From: Bugula neritina
Taxonomy: Eukaryota > Bryozoa > Gymnolaemata > Cheilostomatida > Bugulidae
Assembly: GCA_964035545.1 (NCBI GenBank)
Contig: OZ037765.1
Span: 8,276,698-8,336,697, forward strand
DNA: 60,000 bases
Direction: 5' to 3'
In this document: one piece after another, positions 17,851-46,559 of the stretch
Numbering within the stretch: position 1 is the first letter of the stretch
Layout: the number at the start of each line of letters is the position of its first letter
Translations under genes and position numbers: made by a program
The notes under the pieces: generated by a model
What the model was told of the DNA's origin: nothing
Databases searched by the model: none
What the model saw: the letters and a program-made list of their open reading frames with translations, nothing else

Positions 17851-19157
17851 CACTATATTGTTACATTGCACTTATATTGGCTACACAGCATAGTATATAA
17901 GTTTAGCTGCAATTTATATTTGTTGGGCAGCATGAATGCAACAGATAAAAATAACTCTATTAATAGTTTTTATTATAGATACTCATACAGCAAAAGCTAA
18001 AGTGTAATGTGAAATACTAATGACCAAGCATGGCCATCTGGTTTTAGTTGTTGAAGGTTTTAAAGTTGATAAAAAAAGTAAGTAGAGTTATAAAAATTTT
18101 ACGGTCAATTTACATGCACAGCTACATTTTTAGCTTACGTCTCACTAAAAGAAATATTAGTTCTAAATATAATTGGGAATGTATATTTTAAGCTAGAATA
18201 TACTTAAATTCTAATAAATTGAATGTCAAAATTATGAAAATGTTGCATGTTCAAAGAGTCCACTTTATTTGTAAGAAAACAACTATAATTAAAGTAATTG
18301 AGTTTTTTGAAATTATAACTTGATTATACTTGACTTTTTTATAACATCGCAAAAGTGAATGAAATAACACAAGCTTGTGTACTAAAGTACGAAAGATAAC
18401 TAAAAAACCATTGAAAAACTAACAAACGAGATTGTCCCATTTTGCTATATTAACTGCTGAACAAAATTTGTACGAAAACTTTTGTACACAAAATACGATG
18501 TTTTGGAAACATAAGTAAAAGTCTAAATAACTTGTATTTTGACTTTTGCTTTTTAACACAGCATTCTAACTTATTCACATGTATTCTAAACCATTTTCAT
18601 GCATAAGTAAAAAGTATTTAGTATATCCAGTCGAATATTTATACTATAAATAAGTATGCATTACTGCATCAGTATTCAATTACTCTATGCGCCCAAACTA
18701 CTATTTCATAGGATAACAAAAAATGTAATTATTTTTTGTAGCTGCTGCTGTTCAAGGTGATCTTTAACTTCACTTTTTAAAGATTTATTAAAGCTTTTAA
18801 AAAATGATTCATAATAATTATTTCGTAAAATATAATCTACAGTTATACAAAACTGGAAGTGCATGTGTTGAAAAATATAAGAAAAATATTGACAATAAGA
18901 AAATATAATATTATGCAAAAATATAACACTTTAATGTACAGCAAAGTTATGCTAAGTTATTTTTTGATGGCTTTGATTCAATTACTGCTAAGACTGCATA
19001 TTATTTTTATTTGCTGTTAAATTGTCAGAATTTAAATTTTACTATATCTGTAACATTTTGTGTTGTCCACATGACACACAATTTTCAACCATCAGTGCTA
19101 TAGACTAAGAGTTTAAATTAAACGATTTGCTCTTGAATAAAGCTTATTTCTGAAACT

Positions 19158-33342
<14,185 letters not shown>

Positions 33343-33344
33343 AT

Positions 33345-35814
33345 CTGCGATTATACACTTTCATCACTATATGCTGTATACAGTCTGGCTCATCTTATCT
33401 TCAAAATATAAACAGGATTTTAAACATGCATTATTAATATAAAATCCATTGGCCCAATCATTTCTTAGATAAAAAGGTGTTTGCTCAAGTATTAAAACTT
33501 TTAGCTCTATGAAACAAACAAATAATACTTTGTGAACAGGATGCAGCAAGTTGGTAACCCCGCCGACAGGGTTTACAGTCTGGATAAGTCTAGACTACAA
33601 TATTCTTTCATAAGTTTATAAAATTATAATCCTTATTTGGGATACTTATGGCGTAATGAGACACAATTACAATAAATGACATAGTAATAATTGATGAAAT
33701 TTTGATAAAAGCATATCTATTTATTTTAAATGCACTATATATAATGCAAAAAAACTCTGCCACCCGATTAGAACGTGGTGATGAACGGTGAACAAAGGTG
33801 AGCATATGCAAAACAATGCATTTGCCAAGAGAGTCAAGATATTGCACTGTTAAAGAATCCCTGACACACTTTGCTTATATAGTATGAAAATATCCATCTA
33901 TATCTTAGCTATCATCTCAACATCACTGTGAGGGTGGATGGCCAGACTGTGGTTGAAAAAGTTGTAAGTATTATGTTAAATAAGATAGGTAAGTATTATC
34001 TATGGGTGCAATGAAAAAATTGATATCCATCAATTTTTGTTGTCTCGGAATAGTATCACTCAATATAATAGTCTGCTATGTCAAAGTTTCATCATTACTA
34101 TTATGTAATATTTGACTGAAACTTGCTGATGTAGCTAGTTGTATAAATAATTGCTTACCTCAGCACATTTGCTCATGATTATGATTGAAGCTTGTAAAAC
34201 ACATCCATTTGACACTGTGATTTGGCTTCTGTGACATGCATTGTATAGTAATACAATCTAGCAATTGCAATCAATCACTATATACTATACGTTACAGCGT
34301 ATTGATTATAGACAGCAACATTCTTTTATGCAACTTTATTGTATTAGGTATATCCTTTCAACTGCACAATGGAGCAGAACATAAACAATTACAATAACTA
34401 TGTATGCATTATGTAATCATTAAAAAACCTGTATACCTCAATGTGCTTGAAATGCATGTAATTGATGAATATACTAGGTGAATTATGAAAACTCAAATTT
34501 TATTGTTAGCTAATATATAATGTAATGTAATCTTGTATTTTGTTGACCAGTCAATATCTATTGGTGCAAAGTAAGGTAAACAAAGATCAGTAGGCAATGA
34601 GTGCTTGTGTGTGACTTGTATAAACAGACTGCATGTTAAAATTTGTGTGTAACTCGTTACTACAGAAAAACTGTATTGAAAATCAGTAAGCAGAACCTCT
34701 TGATAAATTTAAAAACATATTTTTTATTTTCCGGCAAAAGTGACATGAGTTTTGATTGCCTGGTTGTTTACAAATAGAATGTTTGATATGTGTCGGTGAG
34801 GATATGATTCTACCAGCACTTATGACCCAGCTACTGTAGTTACTAGGGTACAATATTTTAGTTTAATGATATCAAATTAAAAGCTTACAAGGTGCGTTTA
34901 TACCTTAAAGCTTTTTATTAAACACTTTTTGTGTCCCAGGGTGACCAATATTGCAAGTTCTAGGCTCAGGAAGTAGTAATATTATTATAACTTAAACCAT
35001 CACTCTAAACTTCAGATATCAAACATTATTAGTAACCACTAAATCAAAGACTACAAGTGTGGCCTCAATATTCAGTGATAAACTATATGATTGTCAGTTA
35101 ATTAGCTTTGGGTCATAATTTTTTTTACAAACTTAGCTGAAACTTTTCAATCAAATAAACAAAGAAAGTATGGCGATATATAATAAAACATGCCTCACTA
35201 TTTCTGAAGCTATAATCTATAAATTTAATAATCATGTATAAACAACTTGTCAGGAACAGAAACAATACTGATCTGAGAAATTATTGTCACTACCCAAATA
35301 ATAAATTATACCACTACAGACATTTTGCAGTTTGCAATAATATAATATTGGTAGAATTATAAATAATGAACAAATACAAATATATCAAGATAGCGTATAC
35401 TGTATATAAAATTAATAAAGCTAAACAACAGTATGATGTAACATAATTCCAGTGCCATTTGTTACCTACTGGCAACATTCATGGTGTTATTTGTTGAATT
35501 CTCATCAAAATATACAACATAGGTGTTGAAATAATTAATTAATACAATAAAATACAATAATATAATTTATAGAAAATTGTTTTCAGCTTAAAAACATTAC
35601 AATTTTCAACAGTGAATAGTTATGAATTTTGTCTATACTTTCACAAACTAATACATTATAAGTATACAAGAAATAGTAGACATAACATAGCAATGTGATG
35701 ATTAGAATGGTGAGGTTATGCATTTCAAAAATGAATATAATTACTGTAACACTTCATGTCAGCAAAAACAACAAATATATAAACTTCCAATAAATGACTA
35801 GAGATTTCAGATTT
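33345..35814. other. KIF12 upstream region and CDIPT 3' UTR
   Basis: About 2.5 kb with no convincing exon. It must contain the KIF12 promoter and any 5' UTR exon as well as the CDIPT polyadenylation site. The sequence is AT-rich and otherwise unremarkable; the minus-strand frame at 33608-33847 lacks splice or family support. Confidence 0.5.
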
Positions 35815-38440
35815 CTAATTAGACTTTCCAGTGTTCCGCTGCTGAGCATCAAGAGAGGTGAGGTTGAATGAGGCAGCAGCCAGGTGAATCCCACTTATGA
35901 TACTCTTTACCGCCGCAATCGGCGTGGAAACAATCGTCAGTAGCTTTATCAGACTCATTCCTAAAACTAAAATATTAAACTACATTAAACAGACGAGTAA
36001 ACTCAGTATAAATCTTACTTACAACTATTCAATAGATGCTCAATCTAATAGAAATTTGTGATGCAAAATGTCTTCTAAAATTATATTTAGTTAAAAGAAT
36101 GTGAGCTAAAAAAACGGTTAACAGATGTCATAATTTTTCATAAAATTTGAAAAATAACCCTTTCAGACAATAACAAATAGTTAGCTAATTTTATAGAAGT
36201 AATTGCAAAAAAATTTAAAATTGATGAAAGATATATGATGGTAAAACGTTGATGAGGAGATAACTAGTTTGATACGAGTTATCTAGAGGAGAGAACACAA
36301 CTCAGTACACAACAAGGAAAACCATAGGAAATTGTACCAAACATACCTGTAGGTCCGGCAGTGAAGTGTAGGAGATACAGCCCCACATAGAACAGCTCAT
36401 TACCAGCACACATGAAGAAGAGAAACAACTACAACATAATATCAGAGACATATTTAAAGAGCCAGATAAACATTTGAACAATTACTAACTGGGATTAAGT
36501 ATCATTCATTATATTCTATTTTACTAGACTATGAAAGAAATGTAGTATATAAAATTGATAAACTAAACAACAGTATGATGTAACATTACTTCAGTACCAT
36601 TTATTACCTATTGGACAGACAACTCTTTGGAATTGTAATAAAAATGACTTTCACTGAAGTTTTTAAAACATATTGGAATAAATGACCAATACAAAAATAT
36701 GCTAATGCTAGGAGCATTACAAATGTCAAATAAATGTAAATGTTAAACGTTACCCTGTTGGTGTAATAAAAATGAAGAATTGGGTTTTCAGACAAATCTA
36801 TAGCTTTGTGACTTGTTCTTCCAGAAATGATAGTTCTAAAGATATACACATGCATTAATATACATGCCAGTATAGACAAACAAATACTTTGTTTAACCAG
36901 AACTTTTCAAGTTCGGTTATTAGAAAGGAAAAGTTAATTCCATTAGCATTGGTTCTGTGCCACATCAACATAAATCTGTATACAGCTTATTAAAGGTTTT
37001 CTGTTACCCAACCTGCTTTTGTACCATTAAAATGCTCTAGCATAAGTACAGAGTTTGTACCAAGTAAAAATATACTCTACCATGTATTAAGACAAAATAC
37101 CCAAAGGTCTCAAATAAACTCAAACAAAACATTAATTAAATATGTTTGTCCTTCTAGTTTTGGAATTTATATTTCAGAAGCACATGATATCTTTGTGTTG
37201 AGTATATTTAGTATAACTCAAACATTCCAATGACATAAAAAGAGGTAGGCAGCACAAAGCCTTTAATGTAGTAGTTTATACAAAGAAATAAAAAATTCTG
37301 CTATATCTTTATGGACAAAACTCTCCGAATCACCTTATAAAAACTAACAAATGTATTACTTCCATGTAGAAATATCAACAAGTATACATTACTATGATAA
37401 TATTCACATACAATGGTAACTCACGTATGAAGATGCAGCCAATGGCTAGCAATATCCAGTGCAGTGCTCATTTGAAACCAGAAAGCGTATTCAGGGTAAA
37501 ACATAGCTAGAGTCATGAGCAGGCATGCAGTAGCACATCTGTCGGTTAACATGTCCAACATTGCTCCAAAAAGAGAAGCTGAAAGCATAAAGTACAACTT
37601 ATTCAGTCTACAATCATTATTAATATAAAGTGACAAGAACACTTTATTAGATGTAGTAAATGAGGTTGATACAAATTACCACTCAATATGCATGTATGCT
37701 TGCTAGCCACCTACAGACTTGGAGCTGCACAAACTGTGAAAATATCCAATGTTAAAAACTGCCTTATATTATGACAAATTAAAATTGATGTTCCCATGTT
37801 TTGTGCCTGCAATAGAAAGTAAATGGTCACGGAGAAGCTGACTTGGACATTTTCGAAAGATCTTTTGACATCTAGTACTTATTAGAAAGCTAAAGCTTGG
37901 CACTATAACCCAAACTTAATTCAAACACTTTTCGTATGTTATAAATTTAGTAAATCCAAAGCATTGACTACGGCCAAAATTCTAGCTTAGATATAAAAAC
38001 CTGAACAAAAAGTAAAATAAAATAGTGCATACTTTGGTTAAGGTATCTTGCAGCGTGTCCATCTAAAGCGTCCAGCAATCCACTAACCACATAGCATGCT
38101 CCTGCAGCCACATAGTTGTGGGGCATATAATAGCAGGACAGAATGGCCAGTATAATCCTGCCATAACCTAACAATAGAAGTTATAGCAAAAGATTTAGTA
38201 ATGCTATAAAAATGAGTGGTGTAACAGCTTAGACGATTTTTGTTTCAAGAGTCCCTAGAAAAAAACTTCCCCTGATGATGACCAGGTGCCCAGTTACATG
38301 TGAACCAAATCAATTCTGAGCCTGAATTACTGACAAGATTTTAGTTGGCTCATAACAAACAAGAGAAAATCAAAACAAACCTACTCACCAATCAAATTAG
38401 GCACGTACAAGAGGACATCTTTTGCTGTGGTTTGAGACAT
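35815..38440 (-). CDS. CDIPT: CDP-diacylglycerol--inositol 3-phosphatidyltransferase (PI synthase)
   Basis: Six exons, 38440..38389, 38167..38033, 37578..37425, 36835..36754, 36428..36347 and 35960..35815, give 216 residues (human CDIPT about 213). The enzyme joins CDP-diacylglycerol and myo-inositol to form phosphatidylinositol in the ER membrane. The CDP-alcohol phosphotransferase signature is complete: D50-x2-D53-G54-x2-A57-R58-x8-G67-x3-D71-x3-D75, spanning the exon 2/3 junction; the aspartates bind the divalent metal. The N-terminal VLLYVPNLIGYGRI, the middle NPILHFYYTNR and FFMCAGNELFYVGLYLL, and the helical C-terminus match the family in order. Multiple hydrophobic segments (about 20-48, 76-110, 140-165, 170-190) fit a polytopic membrane protein. 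The tail ends GKSN rather than the usual lysine-rich end. Upstream lies the hexamer array and, beyond it, the CCDC33-like gene on the same strand. Confidence 0.96.
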
Positions 38441-39394
38441 TTCAACACAGTAGTTTGAACTGAAGGTAATCAATACTTACTTCTACCTTGAATTATAAGA
38501 AGCAAAACATGTCAATCTTACTATTCAATCTAGTTCAGGCTAAGTAAATGCAAATACAATTATATAATTTCTGTTTTTAATTCATTATTTGAATTAACAA
38601 AAATTTCTAAGTATTATGAAATTCTGAGCTCATATATTAGCAGATTCTGAATCATGAAGTAAATTTATTTCATTATTGCGCATAATTTGGATTTAGTTGT
38701 TATTAAGTCAGCAAGGGTGGCTTGAAACTCATAATAAATTTGCGGAAATTTTAAAATTTCAAATAGTCAATAGCATACAGGCACATAAAAATTAATAGCA
38801 TGTATGAAATTTAATTACACAATTTACCAATAAAATAACATAGTTTATATTGAAATTTTACAATGATTTTAAATTATATATTATATATTAATTATGTTTT
38901 TGTGTAATTTTTTGTGTTTGCATTTGAGTCAACATTTACCGATAATAAAGTAATTCTTAAAACTCTTTTAACTATTTACAGACCTGTGGAGTATGGGATT
39001 AAATAATCAGATATGACAAAGAGTTGCATAGGTTCATTCACTCATTGCGGACAAAACTGTTTTCCAAAAGTTGAAGCATGATAATACCATATATTTATAC
39101 TCTAATGTCTGAAGTAAAAGTCTAAAGGTAAAGTTTAAAGGTACATGGTTTTTCTGCTCACTCTCACAAACTCAGAGTACAGTACAAGATTGATCATGCA
39201 CACCTTTTTTTTATTATAACCGCTTACTTTCATAGTTGATATTAAAATTATAACTAAAAGATATTTATGATAACCACTGCCATGTTGATAGTGATGCTTC
39301 CTCCTCAGTTTAAATTTCACTTTTAGTTTGACATTTACTTATATTATTTCAACTTCGAGTTTTTTTATTTATATTCACTCATTTGCAAGATCCA

Positions 39395-40060
39395 GAGAGT
39401 AATACTAATACTAATAAGTAATAGACATTGTCAATCTAAGAGTAACTCTGTAATACTAATACTAATAGCAATACTTGACCTAATCGCAGATTCAGATATA
39501 CTTATAATGATAGTCATACTATTACTCATACTTATAACGGTATCCATATTATTATTATACTTCTAGTGATACTGATGACTGATGAGTGACTGTGATGTCT
39601 CATTATTCATCAGTCATCACTGGCCAGCAATTAACTCTAAGAGTAAGAGTAAGATTAAGAATAATATAAGAGTAAGAGTGAGACTGAGTGTAACTGTTAG
39701 TGTTACACTTACTTAGTACTTGTGCACAAACTTTCATAACTACCTACTCTAACTCTAAGAGTAAGTCTAAGACTAAGAGTAAAGTAGGACTAGCTGTAAC
39801 ACTAACTTGTAAAAGTGAGTAACAGTCTTAGTACTACTACTAGATTTAGTAACAACTATTTATATTACTAACACAAACAGCATCAGTATGACTATGAGTA
39901 ACACCAACAGACAACAGTAACACCAAATCTAAGAGTAAGTCTAAATGAAAGTCTAACAGTAACTCAGACACTAACGCAGACACTAACTCAGACATCAACC
40001 CAGACACTAAGAGTAAGTCTAACAGTAATAGCAAGTGATACTAAATCTAATAGTAATAAT
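39395..40060. repeat. Degenerate hexamer array, TA-phased (array 3)
   Basis: Hexamers such as TAACTC, TAAGAG, TAAGTC, TAAGAC, TAATAC and CAGACACTAACT repeat with a 6-bp period in which TA is fixed and S/W bases toggle. An internal 17-bp inverted repeat (attcatcagtcatcact near 39605-39621 against agtgatactgatgactgatg near 39560) and self-complementary runs allow many small hairpins. The Leu-rich minus frame at 39846-40034 is a product of the periodicity. Confidence 0.7.
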
Positions 40061-40956
40061 AATTATAATATTTATATTGATATTCATATTGAGAGCAAAT
40101 CTAACGAATTTTCTTGTTAAATAATTTAAACTAATATAATTTTAAAAATATATATAAAGTATCAAATAAAGTTTGATGGAAATAAACCCTTTGGTACCGT
40201 TTAGTCTTTAGATTCAGAATGAAAATTATGGAATTTTTCCAAGTTGAACAGTCTCTCTAGTGTCTCTCTATGACTAGTCTCTTATTGTTAAGCGAAGTAA
40301 GGGAAAAACGCTTGAAGCAGCATGAACTTGGGGGTGACCAAGTGTTGCGCTTCAAATGTATTAATTTTAGAATCGGGGGTTTAGAGTTCAGACGAAGATA
40401 ATTATATTGTCTACAAACACTGGCTTCAGTCAACCTAACTCGGTGCTGCCTCTAGCAAGTTCCCTTGTAAGTAGTAACAGTCTAAGGGTTAAAGTTTAAT
40501 AGATCACACTGGTAACAGTTGTAGTCCAATGAATTAAAACTTTGTAAGTTATGTTTCAATGGTAATTGGTTTTGTGGATGACCAACACCCCATACTTCAA
40601 GCCTCATACGTTGAAACCCAAACTATTGACATCAAACTAATTAACCGCCATGACTTTTCTCAACCTAATGCCTGGTTACCATTATTTGAAACAATGTATA
40701 AATGTAATATAATTATATTGTATTATCACTTTTATCGTTGCCAGTGCTTATATTCAGTGTGCTTAGGTGTCTTTTCTGTAATAGATAAAAAGATCTTTTT
40801 GCTAAATACCTATAGCTCTTATAATGTTACATTATACTTAGATATACTTATGTGTTATGATATGCTTTCTAAAATATAGCTTCTGTTTGGTGCTATATCA
40901 AAAGTTTTTTTTATAGCTGATCCTGAAAACTTGGAATCTATTTAACATAAATATTA

Positions 40957-40962
40957 TTTATT
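40957..40962 (-). terminator. Candidate polyadenylation signal, CCDC33-like gene
   Basis: AATAAA on the minus strand, 318 bp past the stop codon of the gene at 41280-44051. It is a clear canonical hexamer, but usage is unproven. Confidence 0.4.
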
Positions 40963-41279
40963 GCAGTCATAATATTTCTATATAACATCTTGCAGCATTA
41001 TGCCACATGCATTATAATATAATATTAGTATATAATATAATTGAGTAAAAAGTTATAAGTAAAAAGATGCACTTGCACATCGTATTAATCTATGTTACAT
41101 TATAGCTAAATTCATTTTTCACATTTACAAATTTGTAACTATAATATATGATTAATAACAGGGCATATCATTTCAATATCAGACAGAAATAGGACAGCCA
41201 TGAACGTTTCCATTGTTGTGCGACATCTGCTGCCTACATTGTAAGACTTATCTGCGACTTTGCTTCTAAGAACTTCATA

Positions 41280-44051
41280 TTAGGGCTTCCTTATAGGGTC
41301 CAGTTTGGGAGAACGGAAGCCTCTATGACTTAATCTCAAGTCTTGCGGGTGCTTATAAGGGTCATTTGGATAATCATGTAGCACCATGGTGTTTGTACGA
41401 GCAAATCCATGTTCGGCTTCTCTTAACCTAGTTTGCAAATCTTGCCTTTCTCGAGCCCACACCCGGGAGTTGTCTGCCAATGTTCTTTCTAATGTAATAA
41501 CTCGGCTCTCTGCTTTTTCCAATTGTTCAAATAGCTGTAACTTTTCAGTTTCACTTGTTCCACTTTCCTGCAATTGTAAGTTAGGTAGGTCTGTAAACAT
41601 GCATGCAACATCTTCAACATTATTTTTATATTGAAAGAAGATGCAGCAACTGTTTTGCCTTTTCTCCCTATACAACTGTGGTGCACAAATATTAGACTTA
41701 GCTGGCTTTAGGTTCAAAGTGAAGTTCTGAAGTTATTTGTATGTCCTTACTCTTGCTTGCTGTAAATCTTTTCTGAGCCGTTGGTTTTCTTCATTTAGTG
41801 CCTTGGAAGCATCATCAACATTAAACTTTTTGCTTTTCAAGACTTTTTCCATATTTTCTATAACCTTTTCTTGTTGGAAGCATGCTTTTTCTAACCTCTG
41901 CGCTTTTTCAGCTTTGTCCTAAAAGCAAATAATGAGAAATAAAAACCTTATCCAAAGATCTGAATTTTCTTAGATGTCATTTTTATCATTAGCATATTTT
42001 GAAGAAACAATATGTATTATATAATATGTAGTTCAGTAAATTCTAGCTTAACTAGTCAATTTTAACTAGACGCAGTTGATTATTGATATATGCAGCAGTT
42101 GGTGCTATTTGCTTGCTAACATTTGTGACACATTAAACTTTTATTAAAATTCTAAGTTACATACATCATATATGCTGAAAAATTGTAGCTTACCTGAAGC
42201 TTATGCACAACCTGCAACTGTGCAACATGGGCTCTTTTCAACTCATCATACTTTTTTTCCCTTTCATCTCTTTTTAAAATCTCTGCTTGTAACTTTTGTA
42301 TCTTGCTTTTCAGTTCAATGTTTTCATTAGATTGTGTTTGTACTCTCTGTTTCAAGGTCATATATCTCACTATCAATTCATTTTTGTCTATTGCATCAAA
42401 ATCCGCTGCAGAGGTAGCCATCAATTCTTTTCTTGTTTCATCAAACCTGGAGAATATGCATTGAGTAAATGACCAAACTTACTATGCAGCTGTATCATAA
42501 TATTATAACACAAGGTGTATTTAATTTTTAAATGGCTTGAGTCTTCAATTGTTACCCATGAACGTTTTCAACTGAACACCATATACAAGCATGCTCAAAG
42601 TTTTATTATAGATAAGTAATAGAATGATAACAACATTAGGATTGTGTTTATTTTTTGCCCCTATAAGCAGAGTAACTGACCAAACACAAATATAAATTCA
42701 TATATAGCTGATAAAAATATGTCAACCTTATTGATAATGTACCCACACGCAACATATTATATTGTAGCTAGAGCTGTAATAGTATGTGTTATATCTTTCA
42801 GATATGGGAGTTACCTGTTCAACTGGCGACGTAAAGAGGAGTTGTCATCCTCCAAGTCGTGTATATGATCTCTCAGCATAAGAATATCTTTGCCCATTTT
42901 GTGCACTGCTTGTCTGTAGTTCTCTAATTCTCTCATCTGGGAGTAAATAACAGAGCTACATTTTTTTAATCAAATCAAAACCAAAGCTGGTGCATTTTCT
43001 CTCAATTGAAACGCATGATGTTTAAAACATTCTAAATCAAGAATCCCAAGTGTATGATAGTACTTATTTCTTGATATATAGTTATTAGTAAAATAAATGA
43101 TGCATATAAACATATAAATCTAACCTAACAAAAGTATCCAAGCAATTCTAATTATTTACAAGTGTTTATATACAGGTAACTATAAAATGAAATATACAGA
43201 TTTCTACTTTAGTAGCGTGTAACATTTACTTAGTGAGTTGAATTTAAATACTTAAATGCAAAATAATTGCATTTTTGCTGCTTGGCTGGATGTGCAGTTT
43301 ATAATAAGTTATCATTGAAGCTTTACCTGATAGTCTAGTAATCCCATCTGACTTTCCTCTAATGTTGGTTTGACATTTGCCTTGACATTGCTGGGATTAA
43401 CAGCTGGAGTCTCAACAGGCTCTTCAACTCTCTTACTAGGCTTGGGAGTTGCCACTGGACTATCTTCTTCTATTTTTTCCTCAGGTTGAGTCTCTGCTGG
43501 CTTATCTTTCTTCTTACGATTGGGATCATAGAAGATGTACTTGTAGTCAGGTAGGATATTCTCAATTGCATCAGGAGACGGCAGTTCACCTGGGTCATCT
43601 TTCTGTTAATAAAATTAGTTTCTATATATAAATTTTAGTTCTGAGTTTCAAGAGATAGAAAATTTACATATTGCTCGTATAGTTGTACATCTTGCTAGTT
43701 AAACAGCAATAAGAAAATTTGCAAGCATTATTATTTGCTGAGTCACTAAACACATTTCATATCTAAAAACCTGCTTTTAGAAGTACAAATAATCACTTTG
43801 GAGATCTATACATGTTCCTTTGAAGAGGTTTGTTTTATTAAAACAATAACTATTTTTTCCAACTTCTGTTTAAAGTTTCTTGATGAAATAGATTCACTGA
43901 AATCAATAAGGTAAACACACACACACACGCACACAAGCACGCACGCACCTGTATTCTGAACATTTTAAGTGTAATGCAGCTCACAGTTGAATAAATTTGT
44001 CTCCATATATATAAAAGCTACCTGAAATGGTGTGTAGTAAAGTGTGGCCAT
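41280..44051 (-). CDS. Coiled-coil protein resembling CCDC33
   Basis: Six exons, 44051..44022, 43602..43327, 42936..42815, 42446..42194, 41918..41751 and 41567..41280, give 378 residues with every junction in phase. The first exon codes ten residues (MATLYYTPFQ). Residues 11-90 are acidic, proline-rich and lysine-rich (DYKYIFYDPNRKKKDKPAE). From about residue 100 to 345 it is almost continuous coiled coil (NYRQAVHKMGKDILMLRDHI, KRDEREKKYDEL, QQEKVIENMEKVLKSKK). The end is basic. The order 'YR-x-A-x-KM-x-DI-x-L', 'R-DEREK' and 'QEKVIE-MEKVL' recalls the C-terminal half of CCDC33, a protein linked to cilia, testis and peroxisomes; no C2 domain is present here, so it would correspond to a short form. 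The assignment comes from remembered family wording and other coiled-coil proteins are possible. The exon structure is much more certain than the name. Confidence 0.78.
43914..43947. repeat. Short (CA/CG)n repeat
   Basis: ACACACACACGCACACAAGC-type run in the first intron of the CCDC33-like gene. Confidence 0.85.
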
Positions 44052-46559
44052 TTCTTATACTTGAACTTGCTTCAGCTCCACTCAATAATGGTGATTAATG
44101 GAAGATGTAAATTATACACTGCTGTAATTTTAGCACTTGTAACCAATCTAGTCACTGCTCTAACTTTTAAGTATGTAAACTACCACTTTAAGATACCCAT
44201 TGTGTACATTTGTATACACTAGTTACGCAGCAACTAATAAGGTATACAATGTCATTGTCAAATTGTGCGCCTGATAGGGAACCAACTTCTTTTGAGCTCA
44301 CTAATAACAAGGGCAGCAATAGAAATTTGTGAATTGACCTGTTAGCACCAAACTTTTGATAACATGTTTACAATGACTGATATAGACTTATTATGATTAC
44401 TAGGGTTAGGTAATAGTGTGATGGCAGCTGAATATGCATTGATTGAGAACTCTAAAAATAAATTAAATTGCTAGCAGCTTAATAGCAATTGAAGGGTTCA
44501 ACTTGTGATTTGTTAGCACGCATGTATGGGGAAACTTTGCTATGCAATATTTTAAAGAAATTGTGTTTTGTAAGAAAAGCTTTTCATGGCAGAATTTGTG
44601 AACTTTCACGGCAAAGTTAAGTTTTGGAAGTTAGCATAGCCTGATCGGCTAGCATATTATGACCCTATTTTAATTAATATAGCAATGGTTGGATTAGAAT
44701 ATCCAATTTAGCAATAATAAATGCGAAATTGACATGCAACAAAATGGCCGAACTCAGTCAAACCTTAAGCCATTATTCATCAGAGAGAAACTAATTAGCA
44801 AATTAATTTTCAAAATAAAGACCAAAACTTTTTCAACTCGATTCTTAACTCAATTTGAACTCCCCTATAGCTTATAACAGAAATAAATTTTAAAAACCAA
44901 CTCTATAAAAATTTCAGTCTCCATTAGTCACTACAATAATTAACAAAACCAATGTTCATTTAAACTAAAAAATATAAGAAAAACTGCAGAATTTTATTAT
45001 CACTCTACATGCATCTAGAGTCTACACTCTACAGCGTCAAAATAATATTTGAATGGTAAACTTGTCTGTAGAATGCATGTGTGCATTAAGAGACATCAAT
45101 GATTAATTACCTTTACGCTGTAGCTGCTGCTATAAATAGAGCTCAGTGTAAAAGTTAGCCTTCTTGTTTTATATACAATCTTAGAGTAGTCTAAAATATA
45201 ATATCAATATTGGCCAAGGTTTATAATGCTAAGAATGTCACTATACTGTAATTCAATATGCAAACTATATGCAAACCTTAGCAAACTACTATGCTAAATT
45301 TCTATTCATACTGCAAGACATCTACAAAAGTTTAAATATTAATTTGTTTTTGTCAAATTTTAACAAGCACAATCTTCTCATAAGATCACAGTTAGTTTAA
45401 CTCACTAAAATTGACATGAACAGCCACAATGTATGTAACTTGTGGTTATACCACATACAATTGTAGCAAAAAGTCATTTACTACATCATAAGAAAACTAA
45501 ACTAGAGCTAAAGTTTTAGAAGAAGCATTTTTTTAAAGTATAATAATGATTAAAAATGCCAACACGTATTTTCAAAACATAGAACATAGTAATTTCACAA
45601 ACATTTTTGTGTGCTAGCATATTAGATATAGCTATGAGGTAGCTTTTTCTAATGTGATGAAACTCTGGATAATGGCATTACACTTAACTGTTTTTCTATT
45701 ATTTGATAGACAAATAGTACAACAGCAATCCTTATTCAAACCACACATAACCAATTAAATCTGAAAACGTCTTTAGATGGGAAGCAATAGGAATTTTGAG
45801 TAAAATTGTACCATAAAAGTTATTAGAGCTTTCAGTGCATGCATTTGAAACTTCAAATTAGCAAAGTACACAAAGTACAGAGTGTATAGTATCCTATTTC
45901 GCACCATATTATTGTAAATGATTAGATAAATATGGAATACAGCTATAAATTTAGTAGTGTTTAAAACAATGTAGAACTAACCAGAAATATATGACATTGG
46001 TTGGTTACATGCAAATTTCATTAGTTGAATTATACATAGTTGCTATTGTCTACACTCTACAGCTACGTACACACATAGGAGTTGTTTTATTTTTTCAGCT
46101 AAAAGAGTTTCGTGCAAATGTGTGGAGCCAATTAGATGTATTGGCTAAACCAGCTCATTTCTCAACCAATAAACGGAAATATTTTACAATTATTTAGCAA
46201 ATTAATTGGAGTCGTAAGTTTGTTATTTATCAATAGAGAGTGTTTTTCACACTGAGCTGTTTATAATTATTGAGTTCATTGGTTTTTCATCTCAGACTCA
46301 CAGTAATGGTAAATAACAAGTTTTTGTAATTGCATAACCGTTACGATTGCAGATCATTTATTGTAATCCATATTATTATTTACACCCACATAATTATAGT
46401 AATCATTAGTATATAAACTGTACGTTTAAAGCCTTGTACTGTAGTTTAGACTGTGTAGACATGTTTAAGGGTTCTGTCTGGCAAATTTGAATTTAAAAGT
46501 AGTCTTAATTTCTAAATTAAAATTGAACTTAAAGTTAATCTTAATGGGCAAATGCATTT

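Larger units (their letters stand above)
38441..41279. other. Intergenic space between CDIPT and the CCDC33-like gene
   Basis: About 2.8 kb. It holds the CDIPT upstream region, hexamer array 3 (39395-40060), a G-rich dispersed repeat core at 40325-40343 and the CCDC33-like 3' UTR (minus-strand AATAAA at 40957-40962). A 106-codon plus-strand frame at 40559-40879 has no recognisable domain and reads into very hydrophobic, low-complexity sequence; I treat it as non-coding. Confidence 0.55.

Noticed and set aside
17655-17900. 81-codon plus-strand frame
   Set aside because: It overlaps the non-coding hAT-like MITE and its flank; composition is not protein-like.
40559-40879. 106-codon plus-strand frame
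   Set aside because: No domain, no splice support, and its second half is low-complexity hydrophobic sequence typical of AT-rich non-coding DNA.
41386-41922. Plus-strand frames of 61-82 codons
   Set aside because: They are antisense to exons of the CCDC33-like gene.
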